This document shows, piece after piece, positions 43,738 to 53,275 of a stretch of DNA of 64,000 bases. The number at the start of each line of letters is the position of its first letter. Position 1 is the stretch's first letter. Under the pieces are notes generated by a model. That model did no database searches and was not told where the DNA came from. It saw only the letters and a list, made by a program, of their open reading frames with translations. The DNA comes from Williamsia soli (GTDB taxonomy: Bacteria > Actinomycetota > Actinomycetes > Mycobacteriales > Mycobacteriaceae). Location of the stretch: assembly GCF_017377795.1 (NCBI RefSeq), contig NZ_JAFRDR010000001.1:248001-312000 (forward strand). The letters are read 5' to 3'. The translations under genes and the position numbers were made by a program.

Positions 43738-43924
43738 GTTGTTCTCCTAGTTGCTCGTCGAGTCAGATCGCAACGGATCTGTCGTGGAAATATCGTCGGG
43801 TGTTCATCTCGAGATCGGTTCTGTCATCCTCCGAGTTGAAGCGAACTTGAAGTCAAGAGCTGTGGCGGGTCCACTCGGTGTTCATCGTCCCGGGCATCGA
43901 AAACCCGACGGGGCGGATTCGGGA

Positions 43925-44740
43925 TCAGGGCACCTGTTGCAGTTTGATCTGTGCGCCCCACGGATCACTGATGGTCGCGAGTCGCCCATACGGGGTGTCC
44001 ATCGGGGCGGCGACGACGGTGCCGCCGAGTTCCTCGACGCGTGCGGCCGTGGCATCGGCATCGACGACGCCGATGTAGATGGACCAGTGCGAGGGCACAT
44101 CGGCAGGTAAGAAGCCGCGCCCGTCCATGATGCCGGCGTATCCCTCGCCCGGCTCGGCCTCGGGCAGACTCAACTGGGCGTAACGGAACTCGTCGGTGTC
44201 GCTGAGGGTGATGGTCTGTCGCCCGGTGACCGCCGGGTAGAACTCGACCGCCTTCGCGAAGTCGGTGCTCAGCAGCTCGAAGTAGCAGGGTGCATTGGCC
44301 TCCATGTAGAGCTGAAAGCCCTTGTGCTCACGAGGTTCCCAGAGTCCGAAGACTGCGCCGTGGCCGTTGCGGCCACCGTTCGACGCCGGGTCGCTGCCCG
44401 GATCCATCACGATGGCCATCGTCCCCTGACTGGGAATCTCCATCGGTTCGACGAAGACGCTGCCACCTGAGGTCGAGACCTCTTTGACGGTGGCCTCGAT
44501 GTTTGGTGTCTGGAAGTACGTGCACCAGAAATCGGGCATGTCGGGGCTTTGCTTCGGTCCGAGGCCGGCAACGAGTTTGCCCTGGTAGGTGAACTGCGAG
44601 TAGCCGCCCATCTGCTCGTCCGGTTCGGTCCGGTTCCACCCGAACAGGTCGCCGTAGAACGTGGCGGCGCGATCCGGCTCGGTGCTGGAGAGATCGATCC
44701 AGATGGCGACACCGTCCGGATGTGAGTCGATGGCTGGCAT
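43925..44740 (-). CDS. Two-domain VOC-family protein
   Basis: 271 residues made of two tandem VOC repeats: the first (about 10-125) with IWIDLSSTEPDRAATFYGDLFGW, the second (about 140-271) with CYFELLSTDFAKAVEFY and ATISDPWGAQIKLQQ. Such duplicated glyoxalase-like proteins form a pseudo-dimer with one or two metal sites. Substrate unknown. It is divergent from the MerR/TOBE gene. Confidence 0.87.
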   Translation of the reverse strand: MPAIDSHPDGVAIWIDLSSTEPDRAATFYGDLFGWNRTEPDEQMGGYSQFTYQGKLVAGLGPKQSPDMPDFWCTYFQTPNIEATVKEVSTSGGSVFVEPMEIPSQGTMAIVMDPGSDPASNGGRNGHGAVFGLWEPREHKGFQLYMEANAPCYFELLSTDFAKAVEFYPAVTGRQTITLSDTDEFRYAQLSLPEAEPGEGYAGIMDGRGFLPADVPSHWSIYIGVVDADATAARVEELGGTVVAAPMDTPYGRLATISDPWGAQIKLQQVP

Positions 44741-44815
44741 GGCGGGCTCCTAGTGTGGTTCGAAGGTCGTCACAGGCATAGACCGGGCCCGGTGCCGGAA
44801 CTCATCGCCAAGAGG

Positions 44816-44844
44816 TTGTCGCGGCTACAACTCCGCACGTGCGG
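44816..44844. promoter_or_regulatory. Two palindromes between VOC and MerR/TOBE genes
   Basis: GTTGTCGCGGCTACAAC (44816-44832, 5-base arms) is followed directly by CCGCACGTGCGG (44833-44844), a perfect 12-bp palindrome. Possible operators for the divergent genes, including the molybdenum operon; the regulator is unknown. Confidence 0.4.
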
Positions 44845-44898
44845 ACTATTGGGCTTGACACAGGCGCACTGGCGGTCGAACCTCAGAAGGTGAGTGAA

Positions 44899-45294
44899 GT
44901 GCGAATTCGGCAGGCGGCCGAACTCCTGGGGATCAGCGATGACACTGTTCGCCGGTTGATCGCGGGGGATCAGCTGCGTTCATACACCGATGACAGCGGC
45001 AGACAGGTCGTCGACGGGGCAGATCTGGCGCGTCTGGCCAGCGAGCGCGCGCCAGCGCTCTCGAGCGCCGACGCGCCGGTCGTGCGGTCGGCCCGTAACC
45101 GGTTCGTCGGACTCGTCACCGAGGTGAGGTCGGATCCGGTGATGAGCCAGGTGACCATGCAGTGCGGACCCTTCGAGGTCACATCCCTCATGAGCACCGA
45201 CGCCGTTCGCGAGCTCGACCTGCGCCCGGGGTCGGTGGCCACGGCCGTCATCAAGGCGACCAACGTGATCGTGGAAACGAGGCCCGTCGAGTGA
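44899..45294 (+). CDS. MerR-HTH plus TOBE molybdenum-pterin binding protein
   Basis: 131 residues from GTG 44899, with AGAAGG at 8 bases; GTG starts at 44890 and 44839 are possible. The N-terminal MerR-like helix-turn-helix reads RIRQAAELLGISDDTVRRLIAG. The C-terminal TOBE/Mop domain (about 65-131, RNRFVGLVTEVRSDPVMSQV) binds molybdate. The combination is a molybdate-sensing regulator or storage protein typical of modABC loci in actinobacteria. Its stop overlaps the modA start (GTGA), so it is the first gene of the molybdate operon. Confidence 0.85.
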   Translation: MRIRQAAELLGISDDTVRRLIAGDQLRSYTDDSGRQVVDGADLARLASERAPALSSADAPVVRSARNRFVGLVTEVRSDPVMSQVTMQCGPFEVTSLMSTDAVRELDLRPGSVATAVIKATNVIVETRPVE

Positions 45295-46055
45295 GGTCGA
45301 GAAGTCTGGCCGCACTCGCCCTCCTCGTGGCGGTGGCCCTGTTACCGGTGGGGTGTTCGTCGAGCGCGCCGGGTTCGAATACGGAGAAGGTCACGCTCAC
45401 GGTGAACGCAGCGGCATCGCTCAAGAAGAGCTTCACGGCACTCGCCGAGCAGTTCTCGGCCGACAACCCCGACATCGAGGTCGAGTTCAACTTCGACGGT
45501 TCGCAGGCGCTGGTCACCCAGATCGACCAGGGCGCGAACGTCGACGTGCTGGCCACCGCCGACGAGAAGAACATGCGCAAGCTCGGGGACAAGATCACCG
45601 ATCCCCGGATCTTCGCGACCAATGTCCTGACGATCGTCACCCAGCCGGGCAATCCCGAGAACATCCAGGGTCTCGCTGATCTCACGAATTCCGATGTGAC
45701 CACGGTGATCTGCGCGGTCGACGTGCCGTGTGGCAGCGCGACCGCCGAGGTCGAGAAGGACGCCGGTGTCGACATCAAGCCGGTCAGTGAGGAAACGGCG
45801 GTGACCGGTGTGCTCACCAAGGTGCAGACGAAACAGGCCGACGCCGGTCTCGTGTACGTCACCGATGCCGCCGGTGCCGGCGACACCGTCACCTCCGTGT
45901 CCGATCCCGCCTTTGCTGCGGTCGTCAACAAGTATCCGATCGGCGTCGTCGCGGCGACCAAGAACAAAGAAGCCGCACAACAGTTCGTCGACATGGTGCT
46001 CGGCACGAAGGGCAGTTCGCTGCTCGAGTCGCAGGGCTTTGGTCCGGCGACTTGA
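45291..46055 (+). CDS. modA: Molybdate ABC transporter substrate-binding lipoprotein
   Basis: 254 residues, GTG start. Signal peptide with lipobox around PVGC, then a type-2 periplasmic binding fold of the ModA family: [19 protein letters not shown] near the N terminus, [26 protein letters not shown] in the middle, and a tail [11 protein letters not shown]. Binds molybdate outside the membrane and delivers it to ModB. Overlaps both neighbours by 4 bases. Confidence 0.92.
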   Translation: MRSRSLAALALLVAVALLPVGCSSSAPGSNTEKVTLTVNAAASLKKSFTALAEQFSADNPDIEVEFNFDGSQALVTQIDQGANVDVLATADEKNMRKLGDKITDPRIFATNVLTIVTQPGNPENIQGLADLTNSDVTTVICAVDVPCGSATAEVEKDAGVDIKPVSEETAVTGVLTKVQTKQADAGLVYVTDAAGAGDTVTSVSDPAFAAVVNKYPIGVVAATKNKEAAQQFVDMVLGTKGSSLLESQGFGPAT

Positions 46056-46858
46056 GCAACGACGGATCCGCACTGAAGGCGGTACCGGCCTGGCTATACC
46101 TGCCGGCCGCGATCGGAGTGGCGCTCGTGATGCTGCCGCCGATCGCACTGGCGGCGAACACCCCGTGGGATGACTTCTGGGGCAACATCACCTCGGAATC
46201 ATCGCTGGATGCACTGAAGCTGAGCGTACGGACCGCGGCGGTCAGCACGGTGCTGTGCATCGTGCTCGGGGTGCCGATGGCGATGGTGTTCGCCCGACGA
46301 ATCGGTATGCCGGTCCGCGTGCTTCGGTCGGTGGTGCTCCTGCCGCTCGTCCTCCCTCCGGTGGTGGGCGGAATCGGACTGCTCTATGCCTTCGGCAAAT
46401 TCGGTCTGGTCGGCGAGCCGTTGTCGGCGATCGGGATCGACATCGCTTTCTCGACAACCGCGGTGATCCTGGCCCAGACTTTTGTGGCACTGCCATTTCT
46501 GGTGATCAGCCTCGAAGGTGCACTCCGCAGTGTCGGAAGCCGTTACGAACAGGTGGCGGCGACCCTTGGTGCGTCCCCGACGCGAACGCTATGGAAAGTG
46601 ACCATGCCACTGGTGTTTCCCGCTCTGCTGTCCGGCATGGTGTTGGCTTTCGCACGAGCCCTCGGTGAGTTCGGGGCGACGATCACCTTTGCCGGCAACC
46701 TGCAAGGCGTCACCCAGACCGCGCCGCTTGCGATCTACGTGGAGTCGATCAGCGAGCCCGAACAGGCTCTGCCGCTGTCGATCGTATTGGTTGCCGTGGC
46801 GTTGCTGGTGGTGATCGCGGTGCATGTGCGCGACTCCAAGCGGGCGGTGGTCCTGTGA
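46052..46858 (+). CDS. modB: Molybdate ABC transporter permease
   Basis: 268 residues, TTG start that overlaps the modA stop (TTGA). Six membrane helices. The EAA loop reads [24 protein letters not shown] and is followed by [17 protein letters not shown], typical of ModB. Works with ModA and ModC in uptake of molybdate for molybdenum cofactor enzymes. Confidence 0.93.
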   Translation: MSNDGSALKAVPAWLYLPAAIGVALVMLPPIALAANTPWDDFWGNITSESSLDALKLSVRTAAVSTVLCIVLGVPMAMVFARRIGMPVRVLRSVVLLPLVLPPVVGGIGLLYAFGKFGLVGEPLSAIGIDIAFSTTAVILAQTFVALPFLVISLEGALRSVGSRYEQVAATLGASPTRTLWKVTMPLVFPALLSGMVLAFARALGEFGATITFAGNLQGVTQTAPLAIYVESISEPEQALPLSIVLVAVALLVVIAVHVRDSKRAVVL

Positions 46859-47916
46859 CCGGGGACCTCGTCGCCGAACTGGCCAGCGAAGTGCCGTTCC
46901 TCGACCTGAGCATTCAGATCCCGGCCGGGCAGACCGTTGCGATCCTGGGGCCGAACGGTGCGGGCAAGAGCACGCTGATGAACATGCTGGCCGGACTGCT
47001 CCGGCCCGACTCCGGCTCGGTGACGGTCGGGGCGCGCGAACTCGTCGGCGCGAAAACATTTGTGCCGCCACATAAACGCGGGGTTGCACTGCTCTCGCAA
47101 CAGGGCATGCTGTTCCCGCATCTGACCGTGGCGCAGAACGTGGCCTTCGCCCCGGCCGCCGCGCGCATGCCGCGCGCCGAGGTGCGCTCCCGGACGAAAC
47201 GATGGCTGGACGCGGTCGATGCGACCGATCTGGCCGACCGCAGACCCGCCCAGCTGTCCGGCGGGCAATCGCAGCGGGTCGCACTGGCCCGGGCGCTGGC
47301 CGCAGACCCCGATCTGCTGCTTCTCGACGAACCCTTCAGCGCGCTGGATGTGGATGTGGTGCACAGGATCCGTTCGATGCTCCGGGGCATCCTGCAGGAT
47401 CGCGCCCGGACCACCCTGCTGGTGACCCACGACGTCGCCGACGCGGTGACCCTGGCCGATTCGGCGATCATTCTCGGTGACGGCAAAATCGTGGCGCAGG
47501 GGCCGGTGCGGGAATTGCTCGCCAGTCCGGTCAATCAGTTCGCGGCGCGGTTGGCCGGACTGAACCTGATCGGTGGTCGCTGGTCGGGCGGGGTCGTGGA
47601 GACCGGTAGGTTCGCCCTCGCGGGGATGGTCGATGAGACGGTGGCCGCGGGTACATCCGCGATGGCCGCATTCTCCCCACGGGCGGTGGCCGTATACCGG
47701 AAACCGCCATCGGGGAGTCCGCGGAATGTCGTCAAAGCCCTTGTGACGCAAGTAGTGCCACAAGGAGATCTGGCGCGGGTCGACTGCTTGGTCGACGGTG
47801 GTGTGGTCACCGCGGCGATCACCTGGGCTGCAGTGAGCGAACTAGGGCTGGTCGCCGACGACGAGGTGTTTCTGGTGATCAAGGCGACCGAGGTGACGGT
47901 GTACGCAGCGAGATAA
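46855..47916 (+). CDS. modC: Molybdate ABC transporter ATPase
   Basis: 353 residues, GTG start overlapping modB. Walker [10 protein letters not shown], signature [15 protein letters not shown], Walker [14 protein letters not shown]-loop VTHD, and a C-terminal TOBE domain (about 285-353) with [17 protein letters not shown]. The N terminus is shorter than in many ModC proteins. Last gene of the mop-modABC operon. Confidence 0.92.
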   Translation: MTGDLVAELASEVPFLDLSIQIPAGQTVAILGPNGAGKSTLMNMLAGLLRPDSGSVTVGARELVGAKTFVPPHKRGVALLSQQGMLFPHLTVAQNVAFAPAAARMPRAEVRSRTKRWLDAVDATDLADRRPAQLSGGQSQRVALARALAADPDLLLLDEPFSALDVDVVHRIRSMLRGILQDRARTTLLVTHDVADAVTLADSAIILGDGKIVAQGPVRELLASPVNQFAARLAGLNLIGGRWSGGVVETGRFALAGMVDETVAAGTSAMAAFSPRAVAVYRKPPSGSPRNVVKALVTQVVPQGDLARVDCLVDGGVVTAAITWAAVSELGLVADDEVFLVIKATEVTVYAAR

Positions 47917-48074
47917 GCGGTCCGCCGTAGCACATCGCACCTGCAGCACCACGGAAGCGGTGCCCATCCGTGATCTGCGATTGTCAAAACCCGACACCAT
48001 AACCCGACTTCCCGTGTAAACCGCTTTAGCAGGTGGTTCGGTGATCACACCGCTCTGATCCGAGGGGACGTGTC

Positions 48075-49043
48075 ATGGCAGGTACTTCGATGCGACGTGC
48101 GATATCGCTGGGCGCGACCGTGGTCCTCACGTCGGCGGTCGTGGCCGTGGGCGCGGGAGGCGCGAACGCCGTACCTTCGGGCTCCCATGTCTACACCTTC
48201 ACAGGTCACAGCGAGTACCTCTGTGTTCCAGACGAAGTGACAGCGCTGTCCATCGAGGCGGTGGGCGGTGCGGGCGGCAATTTCGGCTCGACCGGCGACG
48301 GTGGCCTCGGCGCACGGGTCACCGCCACTGTCGCGGTGACGGCCGGAACCGAAGTGGTGGTCACAGTCGGACAATGGGGGCATGGACACGGCGGGTACGG
48401 CGACGGGCACGGCGGTCGCCACGGACTGAGCCCCGGTGACGGACTGGGTTTCTCCGGTGCCGGCGGTGGTGGATCCAGCGCGGTCAAGTCGACCGACCAT
48501 CTGTGTGGAGACCACTCGGCGGAAGACTCCAGTTACCTGGTGGTCGCAGGCGGTGGAGGCGGAGCAGGCGGAGACAGCGACCCGGCCGCCAATGACGGCG
48601 GCGATGGCGGCAATGCGGGCAAGCAAGGATCGGACGGAACCGATGGCGTGCCGGACCCGAGCTCGGGAATTTACGGTGGCGAAAAAGGTTGCGGCGGCCG
48701 CCAAGCACCCGATACGGCATGCAACAACTCGCGGCACGGCGGCGACGGCACCGACATCCAGAAAGACATGGACGGTGGCGGTGCGGGAGGCGGTGGCGGT
48801 GGCGGCTACAACGGAGGCGGCAAAGGTCACGGCGCGCATCTACCGTTCAACACCACAGGGGGCGGGGGCGGAGGCGGAGGAGCGTCATACGTCAAGGCAG
48901 GCAGCACTGATCCACGTTTCGGGAACTATCACAACCACAAATCAAATGGTTTCGTCGTCATCCGCTGGGGTGAGGACGGCGAAGATCCGGGCGGCGGGCT
49001 GAGTTCAGACGACCCGCTGTCAGGGCTGTTCGGGAGCAGCTAG
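48075..49043 (+). CDS. Secreted glycine-rich protein (ALK/LTK glycine-rich-domain-like)
   Basis: 322 residues, ATG with GAGGGG upstream. A signal peptide (about 1-32) with cleavage near GANA|VP predicts secretion. The mature part begins VYTFTGHSEYLCVP, passes through LSIEAVGGAGG and several poly-Gly runs of up to 8, and ends ASYVKAG...FVVIRWGED. This order resembles the glycine-rich domain known from ALK/LTK receptors and bacterial cell-surface proteins. Four cysteines could form two disulfides. No cell-wall anchor is visible. It stands alone between modC and the catabolic island; role unknown. Confidence 0.8.
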   Translation: MAGTSMRRAISLGATVVLTSAVVAVGAGGANAVPSGSHVYTFTGHSEYLCVPDEVTALSIEAVGGAGGNFGSTGDGGLGARVTATVAVTAGTEVVVTVGQWGHGHGGYGDGHGGRHGLSPGDGLGFSGAGGGGSSAVKSTDHLCGDHSAEDSSYLVVAGGGGGAGGDSDPAANDGGDGGNAGKQGSDGTDGVPDPSSGIYGGEKGCGGRQAPDTACNNSRHGGDGTDIQKDMDGGGAGGGGGGGYNGGGKGHGAHLPFNTTGGGGGGGGASYVKAGSTDPRFGNYHNHKSNGFVVIRWGEDGEDPGGGLSSDDPLSGLFGSS

Positions 49044-49068
49044 GGCCGGGGTCGCCGGCGTCGCTGAC

Positions 49069-49125
49069 GTGATTGACATCACGCTTCCGTGTACCTATCG
49101 TGACTGAAGTGACATCAGTTCAGTT
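49069..49125 (+). promoter_or_regulatory. Promoter/operator module A of the catabolic island
   Basis: GTGATTGACATCAC (49069-49082, 5-base arms) contains the -35 TTGACA (49073-49078); a 17-base spacer leads to -10 TATCGT (49096-49101). Downstream lies ACTGAA...TTCAGT (49103-49124, 6-base arms). TGACATCAGTTCAGTT (49110-49125) occurs unchanged in module B. Confidence 0.7.
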
Positions 49126-49154
49126 ACCTGCCAGGGCACAGGAAGGTCGATGAC

Positions 49155-50489
49155 GTGCCCGAACGTTCTTACGACCTGCTGGTGATCGGAGCCGGGATGG
49201 CCGGTCTGACCGCGGCGGCGAGAGCTGCCACCGAGGGGAGGTCCGTGTGCGTCGTGGAGGTCGCTGCAGAGGTGGGTGGATCAGCGAGATTCGCCGGATA
49301 CGCCTGGACCGCGCCAGACCGCGCTGTCATGGCGCAACACAATCCGAAGGGCGACCCGATCTTGCGAGATGCTTTGGTGGACGGGTTCGCAGGAGGCATC
49401 GGCTGGATTCGCTCGGTGGGCGTCGATGTTGCTGAGCCGCAATCGATCCTGAGCTTCGGGCAAGGACACAAGTTCGACACCAACCACTATGTCGACACGT
49501 GCAAGCGGGTCGTGCTCGACAGCGGCGGGCGGCTCCTGCTGAACACCCAGACCGAGTCGTTGCTGACCCAGGCCGGCGATGTGCTCGGGGCTCGGGTGAC
49601 CGGGGAAGTCGGCACGGTCGACATCCGGGCGGTGAGCACACTTCTTGCGACCGGGGGATTCCAGGGCAACAGTGACCTTCTGGCTCGGTATGTTCACTCC
49701 GACGCCGGAGCAATGCAAGTGCGGTCGAACCTGAACAGTGTCGGCGCCGGCCTTCGGCTCGCGCAGCATGCCGGTGCCGCGGCCGGCGTAGACGACGCGG
49801 GGTTCTACGGGCACCTCATACCCGCCGGTGTCGCGTTCGCGGACTCCGGCGACTTCGTCGATCTGTCGCTGTATTACAGCGAACACGCCTTGCTGTTCAA
49901 CACCGCCGGCCACCGCTTCGTCGACGAGACGTTGGGCGACCACCTCACCACGATGGCGCTTCTCGACCAGCCGGAGAGTCGCGGCCTGCTGATTGCCGAT
50001 GAGCGCGTCCATCGCGACTGGATGCTCGCCTCGTACGTAGAAGGGGCGGTCGCCGTCGACAAGTTCGCCTTGGCGGACAAACGGGGTGGCCGGGTAGGTG
50101 TGGCCGAGGACTTGTCGGAGTTCGAGTACTTACCCGACGACTGGGGCTACGACGGCCCGGCCATTGCCGAGCAGATCGCAGACTTCAACAGGCGGGCCGG
50201 CGGGCAGGCCGAAGTGATACCGGGCCGAGCGCTCGACCGGCAGCCACTCGACGAGCCGCCCTATTACCTGATCGAGGCGGCTCCGGCGATCACCTTCCCC
50301 TTTTACGGGGTGCGGATCGATGCGCAGGCTCGGGTGCTCGACTCGGATGGCGTGCCGATCAAAGGCTTGCTGGCAGCGGGTTCAGACACAGGCGGGCTGT
50401 GGAATCGCGCCTACGCCGGTGGTCTCGCGACCGCGTTGGTGTTCGGGCTGGCGGCCGCCGAGACTGCTCTGGCGGCGTCACGATCCTGA
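49155..50489 (+). CDS. FAD-dependent oxidoreductase (fumarate reductase / ketosteroid dehydrogenase type)
   Basis: 444 residues, GTG start with AGGAAGG 8 bases upstream. N-terminal FAD-binding motif LLVIGAGMAGLTAAARAA, the GGSARFAG segment, LLATGGFQGN in the middle, and GLLAAGSDTGGLWNRAYAGG at the end as in fumarate-reductase-type flavoproteins including 3-ketosteroid dehydrogenases. Probably introduces or removes a double bond beside a ketone in a cyclic substrate; this is inference. It has its own promoter module and is followed by a second copy of that module. Confidence 0.85.
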   Translation: MPERSYDLLVIGAGMAGLTAAARAATEGRSVCVVEVAAEVGGSARFAGYAWTAPDRAVMAQHNPKGDPILRDALVDGFAGGIGWIRSVGVDVAEPQSILSFGQGHKFDTNHYVDTCKRVVLDSGGRLLLNTQTESLLTQAGDVLGARVTGEVGTVDIRAVSTLLATGGFQGNSDLLARYVHSDAGAMQVRSNLNSVGAGLRLAQHAGAAAGVDDAGFYGHLIPAGVAFADSGDFVDLSLYYSEHALLFNTAGHRFVDETLGDHLTTMALLDQPESRGLLIADERVHRDWMLASYVEGAVAVDKFALADKRGGRVGVAEDLSEFEYLPDDWGYDGPAIAEQIADFNRRAGGQAEVIPGRALDRQPLDEPPYYLIEAAPAITFPFYGVRIDAQARVLDSDGVPIKGLLAAGSDTGGLWNRAYAGGLATALVFGLAAAETALAASRS

Positions 50490-50563
50490 CTCGACCGTGC
50501 ATATGAGCTGTTCAGTGCGCTGTACTAAATTGAAATGGATTCAGTTCAAATTAGTGTCCTCTC

Positions 50564-50619
50564 GTGATTGACATCACAACCGAACCCGATTAAGTTTCAA
50601 ACTGACATCAGTTCAGTTT
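50564..50619 (+). promoter_or_regulatory. Promoter/operator module B of the catabolic island
   Basis: GTGATTGACATCAC (50564-50577) gives -35 TTGACA (50568-50573), 17-base spacer, -10 TAAGTT (50591-50596). AAACTGA...TCAGTTT (50599-50619) has 7-base arms. The 14-base and 16-base blocks are identical to module A. A related TTGAA...TTCAA element lies upstream at 50530-50549. Confidence 0.7.
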
Positions 50620-50634
50620 GGCGAAAGGCGAGAC

Positions 50635-51327
50635 ATGTCCTACCTCTTGGTACACGGCGCCGGTATGGGTGCGACGTGCTGGGATCGCCTTGCGCCGCTG
50701 CTGAACGAACAGACCGTGGCCGTCGACCTGCCGGGCCGGGGTACGCGTGCCGGGCAGGATCTCCGCACGGTGACGCTGGACGATTGTGCAGCCGCGATCA
50801 TCGACGACGTCCGCGCCGCGGACATGCATGACATCACCGTCGTCGCCCACTCGTTCGCCGGCGTCTCCGTGCCGAGGGTCCTCCTCGAGTTGGCCGACCG
50901 GATCAGGCACGTCGTCTTCTTGTCGGCGGTGGTTCCGCCGGAGGGGACGCGGGTCATCGACGGGATCGATCCCGGGGTACGTGAGGCGGTGGAGCAGTCA
51001 ATCGTTGGTGGTCTCTATCGACAGGACCCCGCCGCCGTTCCCGCGATGCTCTGCAACGACATGACGGAGGAGCAAACGAAGTGGACGCTCGGTCATTTGG
51101 TCGACGACGCGGCAGCGCTGCTCTCCGAGCCCGTAGACCTCTCCGGCCTCGAGGCGGCTGTGCCGCGAACCTACATTCGGCTCTCCCAGGACGCCTGCTA
51201 CACCCCAGACCTGCAAGCCAGGGCGGCGGCGTTGGTGGGAGGAGAAACACTGCACCTCGACTCGGGCCACATGGCGATGATCTCGATGCCGGAGACGCTC
51301 GCGAAGACGCTGGATCACATCAGCTGA
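50635..51327 (+). CDS. Alpha/beta hydrolase (small esterase type)
   Basis: 230 residues. Oxyanion region YLLVHGAGMGATCWDRL, nucleophile Ser in VVAHSFAGV, and the catalytic His in DSGHMAMISMPE. Length and motifs fit the small esterase/lactonase group that includes plant methyl-ester hydrolases and bacterial homologues. It probably opens an ester or lactone of the compound handled by the island. First gene of an operon running to 56954. Confidence 0.87.
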   Translation: MSYLLVHGAGMGATCWDRLAPLLNEQTVAVDLPGRGTRAGQDLRTVTLDDCAAAIIDDVRAADMHDITVVAHSFAGVSVPRVLLELADRIRHVVFLSAVVPPEGTRVIDGIDPGVREAVEQSIVGGLYRQDPAAVPAMLCNDMTEEQTKWTLGHLVDDAAALLSEPVDLSGLEAAVPRTYIRLSQDACYTPDLQARAAALVGGETLHLDSGHMAMISMPETLAKTLDHIS

Positions 51328-51409
51328 CCGCCGGTTTCACCGGTTTCACCGTTCGACCTCTAATCGACGAGAACCTCACCCGGGGTTCGGGACAGAAAGT
51401 TCAAGCACA

Positions 51410-52447
51410 ATGAGATCACTCACGAAAGCGATTGCAGCAGTAGCGATCGCCGCCTCAACCTTCGGCCTGGCGGCCTGCGGCGGCAGCTCTTCCTCCTCCG
51501 GTCCGGTGGAGGGCAGCTGGGACGACGTCGTCGCCGCGGCGAACAAGGAGGGCAGCGTGATGCTGTACTCCAGCCAGAAGCCGGCGAACCTGGAAGCGCT
51601 GAAGGCGGCCTTCAACGCCAAATATCCGGACATATCAATGGATTTCGTCCGCGGCACCGACGCCGAGATCAATCCGCGGATCGAGACCGAGAACAAGACC
51701 GGCAAAGGCATCGCGGACGTTCACATGCTGACTGACGCCGGGTGGATCCAGAACGCGGCCGACTCCGGTGCGTACTCCGCCGACCTGCTCGGCCCCGCGC
51801 TGGAAGCGCCGGCCTACGAACCGGACAAGAGTGTCATCAACGATCGGTTCTTCCTCACCAGCGCGGCCGTGTTCGCGCTCGGCTGGAACACCAATGCCGT
51901 TCCCGGAGGCCTGACCACGCCGCAAGACATCTTGAATCCCGCGTACAAAGGCAAGATCGGCATCGTCAATCCGACCGGGATCGCCTCCTACGTCGATCTG
52001 TATCGGTACTACGCCAAGACATACGGTGAGGACTACTGGGAGAAGTTGGCAGCGCTCGAACCCCGTGTCTACCCCAGCGCCCTCGGTGTGGCGCAGGCGT
52101 TGACGTCGGGCGAAGTAGTTGTCTCCCCGTCGGTGCAACCGCTCGTCACCGAGGTCGACGCAGGTGCACCCGTGAACTGGAAGCTTCCGCCCACTCCGTG
52201 GGGCACGCCGTGGTACAGCCAGGTCGTCGGAGTTGCTCCGCATCCCAACGCCGCACAGGTTCTTGCCGACTTCATGGCCACCGCCGAGGGACAGACGGCA
52301 CTGAATACGGGTTATGCCGCTGCCCTGCCTGACATCCCGGGTGCGGTCGCACGAGCCCAAGACATCGCGTCCCCTGATGTCGCCGAGCTGACTCCCGAGA
52401 AGGTCGAGCAGTACTCCGAACAATGGCAGAAGCTCTTCCAGGGCTGA
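51410..52447 (+). CDS. ABC transporter substrate-binding lipoprotein (Fe/phosphonate/polyamine type)
   Basis: 345 residues. Signal peptide and lipobox around LAACGGS; Ser-rich linker. Type-2 binding protein of the class used by FbpABC-like and 2-aminoethylphosphonate-like importers: SVMLYSSQKPANLEALKAAF and YAAALPDIPGAV. Despite the usual 'iron' label, its place in a catabolic operon argues for an organic anion as ligand. Works with the ATPase at 53276 and the double permease at 54439. Confidence 0.88.
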   Translation: MRSLTKAIAAVAIAASTFGLAACGGSSSSSGPVEGSWDDVVAAANKEGSVMLYSSQKPANLEALKAAFNAKYPDISMDFVRGTDAEINPRIETENKTGKGIADVHMLTDAGWIQNAADSGAYSADLLGPALEAPAYEPDKSVINDRFFLTSAAVFALGWNTNAVPGGLTTPQDILNPAYKGKIGIVNPTGIASYVDLYRYYAKTYGEDYWEKLAALEPRVYPSALGVAQALTSGEVVVSPSVQPLVTEVDAGAPVNWKLPPTPWGTPWYSQVVGVAPHPNAAQVLADFMATAEGQTALNTGYAAALPDIPGAVARAQDIASPDVAELTPEKVEQYSEQWQKLFQG

Positions 52448-52494
52448 TAGAACACCGCCAACAGGCCCCCGATCCTGACATGCGAAAGGACGCC

Positions 52495-53274
52495 ATGAAC
52501 ACCACATCGCCACAGTTCTCCGGAACTGACGTGCTGATCACCGGTGCGTCGAAAGGGATCGGGGGCGCCTGTGCACGGGAGTTCTCGCGCCGAGGCGCGA
52601 CTGTCTGGCTGACCGACGTCGACGATGTGGCAGGGTGTGCCCTCGCAGACGAACTGGGCCAAGGCGCCCGCTATCGTCACCTTGACGTCACATCGGAATC
52701 AGACTGGATCACAGTTGTTTCCGAGATAGCGCAGCGCGGGTCCCTCAACGTTCTGGTCAACAGTGCCGGCGCCGCAATCAAGGCGCCGTTGGTGCAGACC
52801 TCACTCGATCAGTTTCGCGCGATGATCGACCTGAATCTGACCGGCACCTTTCTCGGGATCAGAGCCGCGGCCGGTGCGATGTCGGCGGGCGGTTCCATCA
52901 TCAACCTCGCTTCGTTACGGGGAGTATTGGCCACCGCAGAGCTCGGCGCCTACGGTGCGTCGAAGTTCGGCGTCCGCGCACTGACCAAGGTCGCAGCTCT
53001 CGAGCTCGCGGATCGCGGGATCCGGGTCAATGCAGTCTGCCCGGGCAGTATCGACACCGCGATCACAGCCTCGGCCGACTTCGCCGCCGACGACGTCGAG
53101 GCGTACGTGAGAAGCATCCCGATGCAGCGACGCGGTACGCCGGCCGAAGTCGCGAAGGTGATTCTTTTCCTGGCCGGCGACGACAGCAGCTACGTCACCG
53201 GCACCGACATGCTCGTGGACGGCGGTACCGCCGCCGGCGTCCGCACACCTAAGAAATCAACGCAGAAGGTATGA
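52495..53274 (+). CDS. SDR-family oxidoreductase within the importer operon
   Basis: 259 residues from ATG 52495 after GAAAGGA. LITGASKGIGGACAREF, NSAG, catalytic Ser in LASLRG and Tyr/Lys in YGASKFG; ends DMLVDGGTAAG. An acidic residue after strand 2 (LTDVDD) suggests NAD(H). It is inserted between the binding-protein gene and the ATPase gene, which links import and oxidation of the same compound. Confidence 0.87.
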   Translation: MNTTSPQFSGTDVLITGASKGIGGACAREFSRRGATVWLTDVDDVAGCALADELGQGARYRHLDVTSESDWITVVSEIAQRGSLNVLVNSAGAAIKAPLVQTSLDQFRAMIDLNLTGTFLGIRAAAGAMSAGGSIINLASLRGVLATAELGAYGASKFGVRALTKVAALELADRGIRVNAVCPGSIDTAITASADFAADDVEAYVRSIPMQRRGTPAEVAKVILFLAGDDSSYVTGTDMLVDGGTAAGVRTPKKSTQKV

Positions 53275-53275
53275 G

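Noticed and set aside
48206-49002. Long frames in other registers of the glycine-rich gene
   Set aside because: They result from repetitive GGC/GGT codons; only the listed frame has a signal peptide and ribosome site.
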